8,510 nt of DNA from contig JAAYWE010000214.1 of NCBI GenBank assembly GCA_012516755.1, forward strand, positions 1 through 8,510. The letters are read 5' to 3'. The position numbers and the translations under genes are program-made. Below, in pieces: positions 1-7,053 of this stretch. The notes under the pieces were generated by a model. That model was not told the DNA's origin, did not search any database, and saw only the letters and a program-made list of their open reading frames with translations. Position 1 is the stretch's first letter; every line of letters starts with the position of its first letter. Source of the stretch: Treponema sp. (GTDB lineage: Bacteria > Spirochaetota > Spirochaetia > Treponematales > Rectinemataceae).

Positions 1-1132
1 GCCTATGAAAGAGCCGGCATCATTGGCTTACCGAGTAAAGGAAGTCAGATTCAATGGAGGAGCCGAAGAAGTACAACTTGCTGGTACCCTTACACTGCCC
101 AAAGTAAACGGACCTTTCCCCGCCGTGGTACTTGTTTCAGGCTCTGGTCCACAAAATAGAGATGAGGAGATTCTAGGGCATAAGCCTTTTTTCATAATCG
201 CTGATTATCTGACGCAGAGAGGCATTGCGGTACTTCGATACGATGATCGCGGCGTAGGAGCTTCCACAGGTGACTATCAAGCAGCAACGACATTTGATTT
301 TGCTGCTGATGCTCAGGCAGCCCTCGATTTTCTCGCGCGGCAAGAAGGTATCGATGAGAACAATATCGGGATTATCGGACACAGTGAGGGCGCGATTATC
401 GCCTCGATTCTCGCTGCGCGAGAAGAGATTAGTTGGGATGGCTGGGCAAGCGCCAATGGTGCAGGGCACGAAGACACTTGTGATACATGTGGGGCTGCTG
501 GATTCAATGAGACTCGTGAGTCTTCAAGACCAGCTTTCATCGTGCTGCTCGCTGGTCCAGGAGTTCAAGGTTATGAGCTCCTTCTCATGCAGAATGAGGC
601 GATTGGCCGAGCTTCAGGCTTGAGCGGAGAACAAATCATCGAAGCAAACAATCTCAACCGCAAGCTCTACGACATTGTAATCGAGGAGCGAGACGAGCAA
701 TTGCTCCGCAAAAAACTGACTGATGTTTTCTACGAAGAGATCGACCTGAATCCGGTTTTATCTCCCCTGGACAAAGAAGCCCAAAAAGCTCAGGTTCCCC
801 AAGTAATAGCACCACTATTGTCGCCATGGATTCGCACTTTTCTTGAGTTGGATCCTGCGGATTACCTAAGAAAAGTGAAAGTGCCAGTGCTTGCGCTGAA
901 TGGATCGAAAGACCTCCAAGTGCCTTGCAAATCAAACCTTGAGGCGATTAGATCGGCTTTATCAGAGGCTGGGAACAATTCCTCTACTTTTGTAGAGCTT
1001 GAAGGGCTCAATCACCTCTTTCAGCATGCAACTACAGGGCTACCCTCGGAATACAGCGAAATCGAGGAGGATTTTGCGCCTGAAGCCTTGCAAATAATGG
1101 GCGATTGGATATTGAATATTATTAGTCCCTAA
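1..1132 (+). CDS. Alpha/beta-hydrolase (serine esterase / S33-like), 5' end probably outside the window
   Basis: This is a predicted serine hydrolase of the alpha/beta-hydrolase fold. Numbering from the Met codon at position 5, visible landmarks are the strand and oxyanion region G-S-G-P-Q-N-R-D (about 46-53), D-D-R-G-V-G-A-S (80-87), and the nucleophile elbow G-H-S-E-G (125-129) with Ser127. Probable acid Asp303 lies in N-G-S-K-D, and probable His337 in G-L-N-H. Relatives I recall carry an extra N-terminal domain before the 'EVRFNGG...LAGTLTLP' stretch. Here that stretch begins only about 13 residues after Met5, and the frame stays open to position 1, so the gene probably starts upstream of the window. 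An unusual segment of about 35-40 residues follows the elbow (about 138-176) and contains C-x-x-C (Cys159/Cys162); relatives I recall run directly into 'AFIVLLAGPG'. The natural substrate is unknown; ester or acyl hydrolysis is the general expectation. It converges on the GH5 gene, so membership in the same pathway is not shown. Confidence 0.85.
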   Translation, partial: PMKEPASLAYRVKEVRFNGGAEEVQLAGTLTLPKVNGPFPAVVLVSGSGPQNRDEEILGHKPFFIIADYLTQRGIAVLRYDDRGVGASTGDYQAATTFDFAADAQAALDFLARQEGIDENNIGIIGHSEGAIIASILAAREEISWDGWASANGAGHEDTCDTCGAAGFNETRESSRPAFIVLLAGPGVQGYELLLMQNEAIGRASGLSGEQIIEANNLNRKLYDIVIEERDEQLLRKKLTDVFYEEIDLNPVLSPLDKEAQKAQVPQVIAPLLSPWIRTFLELDPADYLRKVKVPVLALNGSKDLQVPCKSNLEAIRSALSEAGNNSSTFVELEGLNHLFQHATTGLPSEYSEIEEDFAPEALQIMGDWILNIISP

Positions 1133-1154
1133 AAAGACTCTAGTAGGTTTTCTC

Positions 1155-1190
1155 AATAACCCTGCTTCGAAAGATTGCTCTGGGTTTTTC
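1155..1190 (+). terminator. Probable intrinsic terminator of the hydrolase gene
   Basis: The five-base arm AACCC (1158-1162) can pair with GGGTT (1182-1186). The loop may be shortened by a further GC/GC pairing (1164-1165 with 1177-1178). A T-run (1185-1189) follows directly. The stem is short and the loop large, so it is a moderate terminator at best. Read on the minus strand, the same hairpin lacks a clear T-tract, so it probably does not end the GH5 transcript. Confidence 0.45.
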
Positions 1191-1192
1191 TA

Positions 1193-3163
1193 TCAAAGCC
1201 GCGAGATTACCAAGCGGCACAATTCAGCATCCGGCTCAGCATCGATTTTGAGTATAAGAGACTGAAGGGACCCTCCAGGCGCGCCTGCAGGTAGGCTGGC
1301 TTTCTTTGTTCCTTTTGCAATATGATAATCAGGCTCAGAGAATGTGGCTCCAGATGCAGATATCAAGGCGCCGCGAGGAAACTGTATCATCGGAACAAAA
1401 AGCTCAGAAGGCGCTTTGATAGAATGTTCAGGCTTGTATTCGAGGATGAATCGGCCTTTTCTTTGGTAGAATTGCATCAAGACAATGTCACCTGCAACCG
1501 CTGGTGCATAGGGGCGCACAAAACCTGCAATAGCCCTTCCTCCGCCGTCTTCCTTACAAAAAACCGAAAGGTCTTCTCTGTTCCAGCCATCGCCATGCTC
1601 ATGAGTGTTGTCAGCCGTATAGTTCCAAAGCGTTGCGCTTAAGAGATTTGCGTCAAGGGCATCATAATATAGAGAGAGTACCTTTGCATGCAGTTTAAAG
1701 TTCCCGGTTCGATATGCTTTGCGATTATTCAGATCGAATGGAAGGCCAAATTCACCAAGAAGAGTTGGGGCATTACTCATGAATTCTTGTGAATGCTGCA
1801 TGATCCGCGCCAAGGCCTCTCGGAAATAGCGCCGCACCGCATGCGAACCAATAACGACTCTTTGTCTTTCGGGATTATATGCAAGAAAACCAGTCCAGCG
1901 CTTCATGGTAAGCGTCAGCGAATCATACCAATGGCTTTCGTTGACGCAGAAAAAGTTAGGCCGAAGTATGGGTATGTCGCCCTGTGGATAGCCTTCCACA
2001 AATATCATAAAGCGCTTTGAGTTGCCAGATACATTAGCTAAATGCTCCGCGAATCGCTCGACAAATGGCTTCAAATAAAATTCGTTGAAGACTGAATGAG
2101 TACCTGCGACAGCCCCATTTTTTCCCGCTCTATTCTTTGCTTTATATGATTTTCCGGAGTCAAACCAACCAGGCTGTTTCAATATTGGTCTATCGTTTTC
2201 GATATCCCATAAGCCGACTCTACGCCATACGCAGACTTCTCCTTCCTTCCAGGCACGGACGCTCTTTGCGCCCAAAGGAACTCTTTCCAGGGAGCGCAAT
2301 TTTAGGCCTTTTACAGCTACTCTATTGGCGCTCGTTTCAAGTCCTTCCCCGGCGCACATCGCTTCCCAGGGAGTTGGCGCTAGCCCAGGCAGAAGCATAT
2401 CACTTCGAGTAGCGCGAACATCGCGGATTCCGATAAATCCTTCCCCGGGCTCATTCATTGATCCAAACCCAACTACATTGTCATAAGAAGCAATTCGCTT
2501 GGCGAGCAGGCCAAAAGCCTGGAAATAGTGTTCCTGAAGGTAATCCTGGATTGGCATTCCCCGGGCGCAAACACCAGGAGCATAATCGTTCCCCGCAAAG
2601 AAAAGAGTGAACATCGTAGCGCAGCCAAGGCGCAGATGATTGGAGAACCACTGCATTTCGGGATATAGCGCTCCCATCTCTTGATGAAGCAGTGCAGCGC
2701 CGCTCGCATGAAGCCTTGATGGCTCGAAGCCCACGGCTTCGAGCGTCCACATTGGAGCTCCATCTCCTCCTGTCCAGCGAGACCATACATCCTGATGTGG
2801 ATCTATGAAGAGAGATATTCCATGCCGAGCGGCGGCTTCGACTATACCCTCAATATAATTGAGATACTCGATATCATAGACACCTGGTGCTTGATGCTCG
2901 AGCGCTTCCCATGTCACCACAAGGCGCAAGAATTTCTGACCCCAGTTTGTGAGCCTTGAAAAATGCTCGTCTGCCTCTTCGAGAGGAAAAGGCCTGCCGA
3001 CAAACGAGACATCCGCGCCATTATAGAATCCTTCTCCAAAGTGAGTTCGCCCATCCGGGGTTGTTGGCACTTTACTGCTTCCCCCGAGGTTCACCCCGCG
3101 CAGAATGAGCCAGCGCCCATTATCGTCGATAAAATGTCCATTCGATGCAGCTATTATTGACAT
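1193..3163 (-). CDS. Glycoside hydrolase family 5, subfamily-12-like beta-glucosidase (glucosylceramidase / steryl-glucosidase type)
   Basis: This 656-residue protein is a retaining beta-glycosidase with a (beta/alpha)8 barrel. It begins directly with the barrel (I-L-R-G-V-N-L-G-G, 20-28) and has no signal peptide, so it should act in the cytoplasm. Key motifs are I-D-P-H-Q-D-V-W-S-R (120-129), the acid/base in S-M-N-E-P (Glu238), the H-W-Y-D segment (411-414) and the nucleophile in L-L-G-E-F-G (Glu471). L-W-N-Y-T-A-D-N-T (512-520), G-W-N-R-E-D-L-S (526-533) and V-R-P-Y-A-P-A-V-A-G (549-558) follow. This set, with the long insert at about 250-350, is typical of GH5_12, whose fungal members hydrolyse glucosylceramide and steryl glucosides; the substrate here may instead be another beta-glucoside. 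The C-terminal 100 residues look like the beta-sandwich common in such enzymes. A GGGAAAGG site sits 4 bp before the ATG. It is divergent from the ABC importer, which suggests that the importer supplies its substrate (inference). Confidence 0.9.
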   Translation of the reverse strand: MSIIAASNGHFIDDNGRWLILRGVNLGGSSKVPTTPDGRTHFGEGFYNGADVSFVGRPFPLEEADEHFSRLTNWGQKFLRLVVTWEALEHQAPGVYDIEYLNYIEGIVEAAARHGISLFIDPHQDVWSRWTGGDGAPMWTLEAVGFEPSRLHASGAALLHQEMGALYPEMQWFSNHLRLGCATMFTLFFAGNDYAPGVCARGMPIQDYLQEHYFQAFGLLAKRIASYDNVVGFGSMNEPGEGFIGIRDVRATRSDMLLPGLAPTPWEAMCAGEGLETSANRVAVKGLKLRSLERVPLGAKSVRAWKEGEVCVWRRVGLWDIENDRPILKQPGWFDSGKSYKAKNRAGKNGAVAGTHSVFNEFYLKPFVERFAEHLANVSGNSKRFMIFVEGYPQGDIPILRPNFFCVNESHWYDSLTLTMKRWTGFLAYNPERQRVVIGSHAVRRYFREALARIMQHSQEFMSNAPTLLGEFGLPFDLNNRKAYRTGNFKLHAKVLSLYYDALDANLLSATLWNYTADNTHEHGDGWNREDLSVFCKEDGGGRAIAGFVRPYAPAVAGDIVLMQFYQRKGRFILEYKPEHSIKAPSELFVPMIQFPRGALISASGATFSEPDYHIAKGTKKASLPAGAPGGSLQSLILKIDAEPDAELCRLVISRL

Positions 3164-3202
3164 TAGACCTTTCCCTTCAGTCTTACTTGCATGATCAATA
3201 TA

Positions 3203-3231
3203 AGAATACGCCTGTTGTTACAGCGCCGCAA
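3203..3231 (-). promoter_or_regulatory. Candidate promoter for the GH5 gene
   Basis: On the minus strand TTGCGG (3231-3226) and TATTCT (3208-3203) are separated by 17 bp. That is 3/6 and 4/6 to the sigma70 consensus. The predicted RNA start near 3196 would leave a leader of about 33 bases. The -35 element overlaps the first copy of the tandem GCCGCAA repeat. It is a weak match and could be chance. Confidence 0.3.
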
Positions 3232-3238
3232 GCCGCAA
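3225..3238. repeat. Perfect tandem 7-bp repeat in the divergent intergenic region
   Basis: Two back-to-back copies of GCCGCAA lie at 3225-3231 and 3232-3238. They sit between the two divergent start codons, covering the candidate GH5 -35 box and lying upstream of the transporter promoter. The spacing is shorter than a helical turn, so this is not a standard two-site operator, but it could be part of one. It may equally be chance. Confidence 0.35.
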
Positions 3239-3253
3239 ATTATGATTCTTCTC

Positions 3254-3282
3254 TTTACAACTCTAAAAGCTCGTTCTAAAAT
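3254..3282 (+). promoter_or_regulatory. Probable sigma70-type promoter of the ABC importer operon
   Basis: TTTACA (3254-3259) and TAAAAT (3277-3282) are separated by 17 bp, each matching 5 of 6 consensus bases. The predicted start of transcription near 3289 gives a leader of about 27 bases that includes the strong ribosome binding site. A second, weaker pair lies just upstream: GTTACA at 3217 and TATGAT at 3241, with an 18-bp spacer. Confidence 0.6.
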
Positions 3283-3304
3283 GGAAAAAGGCAAACCTTA
3301 AAAA

Positions 3305-3310
3305 AGGAGG
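3305..3310 (+). promoter_or_regulatory. Strong ribosome binding site of the binding-protein gene
   Basis: A perfect AGGAGG lies 5 bp before the ATG at 3316. It fixes the start codon and fits the high expression expected of a periplasmic binding protein. Confidence 0.85.
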
Positions 3311-3315
3311 TACGC

Positions 3316-5889
3316 ATGAAAAAATTTCTTAGTGTATCGTTCATCGCTATGGTGCTGCTGCTCAGCGCAACAGCCCAAGTGAAGAACGGCCCGTATGCGG
3401 ACAAGGTTATCTACGATGTGCGAATGGATCAGACCATCGCCATCAAGGATACCGCAGAAGGGAAAACGGATGTCTTCTTCACTGGTCTTGACGGAAAGAC
3501 CTATAATGGTATCCTCCCATCTGATCTGGAAAAACTTTCTACTTATGCGGTGCCATCGGGGAGCTGGTCTCTTCTCCTGAACAACATTCCAAACAAAGCG
3601 CCCTATACATTCCAGACCAAAGACGGTCGGACGATCTTTAATCCCCTAGCAATTCAGGAAGTCCGATACGCACTCAATTGGCTCATTGACCGCAAAAAGA
3701 TCGTCGATGAGATCTTGATGGGCGCAGGCGAGCCAATGATAACAGCCCAGACACCTGGACAGCCGGGAACATATCGCTTCAATCTCGTGCCTGCTAAGTT
3801 AGGTATGACGGTACGTGGCGATGAGAAAAGAGCTCTGTCAGATATAGATGCCGCATTGAGAGCGGCAGCTAACCTGCCCGAAAACAAGGGCAAGCTCGTA
3901 AAGTCTGGTCAGTGGTGGACCTATAACAAGGAACCTATTACCGTCAAATTCATAATCCGTGTCGACGATCCAACAGGTCGACTTCTCGAAGGCCGATATA
4001 TTGCGGACCAGATCGAGAAAGCCGGGATCAAGGTAGAGCGCCTCGAATATGATCGCTCCAAGGCTAGCAATCTTGCCTACAGCAGCGACCCCGCAGATTG
4101 GGAATGGTCGATGTACACCGAAGGCTGGGGTGCTGGTGCAACTCGGGCTTGGTGGGATGTCACCATCAGTCAGATGTATTCACCCTACTATGGCTATATG
4201 CCAGGCGGGATGACCGAGGGCTTCTGGAACTACGAGAATAAGGAAATCGATCGTATTGCTCAGAAGAACATAAATGGATGGTTTCTCACCGCCGATGAGT
4301 ACTGGAGCGACAACATCAAGGTACAAGAAATGGCCTTGAAGGAAGCGGTACGCATCTATGTATGCAGCCAGATCCAGTACTATGTTGCCAATAAGGATCG
4401 TTTCAATTCGCGGATGCTCTATGGCCTAGGTGATGGGCTCAACAACTGGTCAGTGCGATCTGCGGATGTAAAGCCCAATGAAAAGAACGAAAAAATATTG
4501 AAGATCACTCAGTTCTCGGCTCGCGGTGCGCTATTTATGAGTGCATGGGATCCTGTGGGTGTCGATGGTTTCTCGGATGTCTACTCTGCTGCCATAATCG
4601 AGGCTTGTACCGATCCCTCCACCTTCGAATCTCCGAATGCCGCCAAGGATACGCCGCTACGCGTAAAATACGATCTCAAGAATGTCGAGACCAAGATTGT
4701 TGCAGGCCAGCCAGGCGAGCCGCCTGTTGGCCAGATTCCTGTCGACAAAGCTGCGGTAATCTTCAATTCTAAGACAAAGAAGTGGGAAAGCGGAATCGAA
4801 TATAAGGATGTAACAGGCGAAGGAACATACGATTATGTGAAGAACAATGATCTAAAGTCCTACAGCAAACTTGCAAATCAGCAGTACATCTATGGAAAGT
4901 GGCACAGCGGTCAGCCTATAACGGTAGCTGATATAATGTATGCGACTGCCTTTGCCTACGAGTGGGCTAACAAGGATGGCGAGGACGACAAGTACTACGA
5001 TGCAGCTTATGCAGCTCAATATCAGGCCTATTTGCCTGTTTCCAAAGGTACTGTGCTCAATAAGGATGGGAGCTTTACGACATATTTCGATTTCAACTGG
5101 CCGATGGACAAAGATCGTGTAGCTGCAACAGGTGCAGTCAGCCCCAAGGCAGGCAACCCCGGACGCCAGACTCTAGTATCCTGGGAGATCTACGAAGCTT
5201 TGGCTAAGCTCGTTGCAGAAGGCTCTAAATCTGGAACACAGTATTCATTCTCAAATGACCCTTCTATGACGGAAGTGGATATCATCAATTTGAAATGCGT
5301 CGAAGACATCAAAGCTAAGCTGCAGGACTTCGTTGCTGCCAAGTATGTTCCCGACTGCATCAAGCAGTGGGTTACCCCGGAGCAGGCTGTTGCTCGCTAT
5401 AATGCAGCCATAAAATTCATCGATACCTATGGGAATGCTTACATCTCCAATGGTCCATTTGTCTTGAGCAAAATCGATTTCAATACTAACTATGTCGAGC
5501 TTTCCGCTTTCAGGGATTATACATACAAAGCTGATTATTTCCCGAAACTGTTCCGCACCACCATAACGCGAATCGACGAAGTTAAGGTGCCTGCGACTGC
5601 GGCGCGCAATGTTGACGCCAAGATCGACCTTCAGATATCCGCCGTGACCTATCCAGACGATACTGCCAAGCCAGCGGATAACAAGGCCAAAGTTACCGTA
5701 ACTTTAATCAAGGCGGACAACACAGAAACTGTGTACACCGCGAAGTATGTCAAAGCAGGCAGCTTCCAGGCGGTGATCCCTGCGAAAGATCTCGCAGCTT
5801 TGAAGCCAGGTTCCTACACTATTGTCGTGCAGTCTGTCTTTACTACAGAAGCACCTGCGGTTCAAGCTGCTTCGCTTGTAGTCTTCTGA
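3316..5889 (+). CDS. ABC importer solute-binding protein, family 5 (Opp/Dpp type), circularly permuted, with C-terminal Ig-like domain
   Basis: This 857-residue protein is the periplasmic ligand receptor of the adjacent importer. A Sec signal peptide (M-K-K-F plus a hydrophobic core) ends at A-T-A-Q, with likely cleavage after Ala20; there is no lipobox Cys. Family-5 motifs are present but out of order. Residues 30-56 resemble the 'D.t.al..Ge.D' strand that normally follows the first lobe, and 116-134 (V-R-Y-A-L-N-W-L-I-D-R-K-K-I-V) are the classic central motif. Residues 228-241 (Y-I-A-D-Q-I-E-K-A-G-I-K-V-E) and 304-314 (N-Y-E-N-K-E-I-D) match the usual late segments. Only then come the normal N-terminal elements: 395-440 (I-T-Q-F...W-D-P), W-H-S-G-Q-P-I-T-V-A-D-I (529-540) and S-N-G-P-F-V-L (711-717). 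Residues about 750-857 look like an Ig-like beta-sandwich. Canonical members are about 500-600 residues. It is rich in Trp and Tyr (for example 257-280), which fits a sugar or glycoside ligand; a peptide is the alternative. Confidence 0.9.
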   Translation: MKKFLSVSFIAMVLLLSATAQVKNGPYADKVIYDVRMDQTIAIKDTAEGKTDVFFTGLDGKTYNGILPSDLEKLSTYAVPSGSWSLLLNNIPNKAPYTFQTKDGRTIFNPLAIQEVRYALNWLIDRKKIVDEILMGAGEPMITAQTPGQPGTYRFNLVPAKLGMTVRGDEKRALSDIDAALRAAANLPENKGKLVKSGQWWTYNKEPITVKFIIRVDDPTGRLLEGRYIADQIEKAGIKVERLEYDRSKASNLAYSSDPADWEWSMYTEGWGAGATRAWWDVTISQMYSPYYGYMPGGMTEGFWNYENKEIDRIAQKNINGWFLTADEYWSDNIKVQEMALKEAVRIYVCSQIQYYVANKDRFNSRMLYGLGDGLNNWSVRSADVKPNEKNEKILKITQFSARGALFMSAWDPVGVDGFSDVYSAAIIEACTDPSTFESPNAAKDTPLRVKYDLKNVETKIVAGQPGEPPVGQIPVDKAAVIFNSKTKKWESGIEYKDVTGEGTYDYVKNNDLKSYSKLANQQYIYGKWHSGQPITVADIMYATAFAYEWANKDGEDDKYYDAAYAAQYQAYLPVSKGTVLNKDGSFTTYFDFNWPMDKDRVAATGAVSPKAGNPGRQTLVSWEIYEALAKLVAEGSKSGTQYSFSNDPSMTEVDIINLKCVEDIKAKLQDFVAAKYVPDCIKQWVTPEQAVARYNAAIKFIDTYGNAYISNGPFVLSKIDFNTNYVELSAFRDYTYKADYFPKLFRTTITRIDEVKVPATAARNVDAKIDLQISAVTYPDDTAKPADNKAKVTVTLIKADNTETVYTAKYVKAGSFQAVIPAKDLAALKPGSYTIVVQSVFTTEAPAVQAASLVVF

Positions 5890-5903
5890 TATAAATCAGG
5901 GGA

Positions 5904-5940
5904 AGGGCGCTGTCTAAAAGAGGCGGCGCCCTCCTTATTT
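5904..5940 (+). terminator. Strong hairpin with T-rich tail: terminator or attenuator between binding protein and permeases
   Basis: Bases 5904-5915 can pair with 5921-5932 over 12 positions with two G-T wobbles, around a 5-base loop. The core is a perfect GGGCGC/GCGCCC. A CCTTATTTT tail follows. It starts 14 bp after the stop of the binding-protein gene. With the permeases 80 bp further on and no convincing promoter between, it probably acts as a partial terminator or 3' stabiliser that keeps binding-protein mRNA in excess, a common arrangement in ABC importer operons (inference). Confidence 0.75.
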
Positions 5941-6012
5941 TCTAAAATGCTTTTTTAATGTAATAATCGAAGTGCAATTCTCTCAAGGGATCAAAAATAA
6001 ATAGGTGGTCTT

Positions 6013-7053
6013 ATGTATAAGTGGTTTGCCGTCAAGCGCATGCTGAAAGGCATTTTTACTTATGTAATAATTATTTTTATCATGTCTGTGCTTTTCAATA
6101 CGGTGAATGAACAGACAATGCGCTCAAGCATCGAAGAGCAAGTGCGGGCTGAGACCATGCGCCTCAAGAATATGCAGCCATCTGCCCTCCAGCGTTTTCA
6201 GGAACAGCGGCGCCAGGAGCTGATCAGGCTCTATAGGCTGGATCGTCCGCTAATGGAGCGCATTCTCTTCCGCACCTGGAATACCATCACTTTTAATTTT
6301 GGAAAGTCGACTATCATTAAATCCTCTAGAGGCGATCGAGAGGTGCTTGCTATCGTCGGAGAGGCGATTCCGCGCTCTCTAGTGCTTTTTACGGTAGCTA
6401 TGGCCATTGAAATCGTGGTTGGCATTATTCTCGGGCTTAAAAAAGCTCAAAAACCTGGCGGTTCGCTAGATAGAAGCACAAGCCTCATCACCATGATCGT
6501 CTATGGTATGCCGACATTCTGGCTTGCGATGATTCTCATAATGTTTTTTGTCTACCAACTAAGGATATTTCCTTCTGGGGGCATGCATACTGTGCCACCC
6601 CCGCAAGGGATAATGTATTATATAGATTTTCTGTGGCACATGACACTGCCTCTCTTGACCTTGCTTCTCATAGGATTTTGGGGGATAGCCTTTGTAGTGA
6701 GGAATATTGTGCTGAGCATCCTCCAGGAGGATTACATCATGGCCGCACGCGCGCGTGGCATTCCAGAGAACAAAGTGCTGTTTGGGCACACTTTGCGCAC
6801 CGCCGCGCCTCCTCTAATTACAATGTCAGTTTTGTCTCTGCTTGCGTCGATTGGGGGAGCAATCATTTTCGAAGGTATTTTTTCCTGGCCAGGGTTGGGG
6901 AATCTATATTGGATAGCGGTTCAGCAAAATGACATCCCTGTTCTAATGGGAGACCTTGCCATCACCGTGGGATTATACCAGGTCGGGCTTATATTGCTGG
7001 ATCTCACCTATGGGTTTATGGATCCGCGTATCAAGGTGGGAGGCAAGGCATGA
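6013..7053 (+). CDS. ABC importer permease, DppB/OppB type
   Basis: This 346-residue inner-membrane subunit of an Opp/Dpp-class importer forms half of the translocation channel. About six membrane segments are visible, roughly at 12-30, 120-142, 156-182, 206-235, 267-290 and 309-335. The cytoplasmic EAA loop that contacts the ATPase is at about 239-268 (E-D-Y-I-M-A-A-R-A-R-G). The end Y-G-F-M-D-P-R-I-K is typical of the family. R-L-Y-R-L-D-R-P (72-79) is the conserved 'LGLDRP' region. The stretch from 31 to 70 is longer and more charged than in typical DppB and probably helical, a small extracytoplasmic elaboration. AGGTGG lies 4 bp before the ATG. The gene overlaps the next permease by ATGA, which implies translational coupling. 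The substrate cannot be read from this protein. Confidence 0.93.
   Translation: MYKWFAVKRMLKGIFTYVIIIFIMSVLFNTVNEQTMRSSIEEQVRAETMRLKNMQPSALQRFQEQRRQELIRLYRLDRPLMERILFRTWNTITFNFGKSTIIKSSRGDREVLAIVGEAIPRSLVLFTVAMAIEIVVGIILGLKKAQKPGGSLDRSTSLITMIVYGMPTFWLAMILIMFFVYQLRIFPSGGMHTVPPPQGIMYYIDFLWHMTLPLLTLLLIGFWGIAFVVRNIVLSILQEDYIMAARARGIPENKVLFGHTLRTAAPPLITMSVLSLLASIGGAIIFEGIFSWPGLGNLYWIAVQQNDIPVLMGDLAITVGLYQVGLILLDLTYGFMDPRIKVGGKA
7038..7043 (+). promoter_or_regulatory. Ribosome binding site of permease C, inside the permease B gene
   Basis: GGGAGG lies 6 bp before the ATG at 7050, within the last codons of the upstream permease. It supports this start and the 4-bp ATGA overlap. Confidence 0.7.

Noticed and set aside
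1278..1291. Overlapping eight-base palindromes GGCGCGCC and CCTGCAGG, resembling a cloning linker
   Set aside because: They lie in frame inside the GH5 coding sequence with normal flanks, and GGCGCGCC occurs again near 7242 inside permease C. Chance in a coding region is the simpler reading.
2473..2790. Open frames of about 100 codons in other frames within the GH5 gene, and similar ones elsewhere
   Set aside because: They lie wholly inside well-supported genes and show no recognisable motifs or consistent ribosome binding sites.
5941..6000. Possible promoter for the permeases (TAATAAT near 5961)
   Set aside because: The region is AT-rich so -10-like strings are expected, and no acceptable -35 box is found at the right distance.
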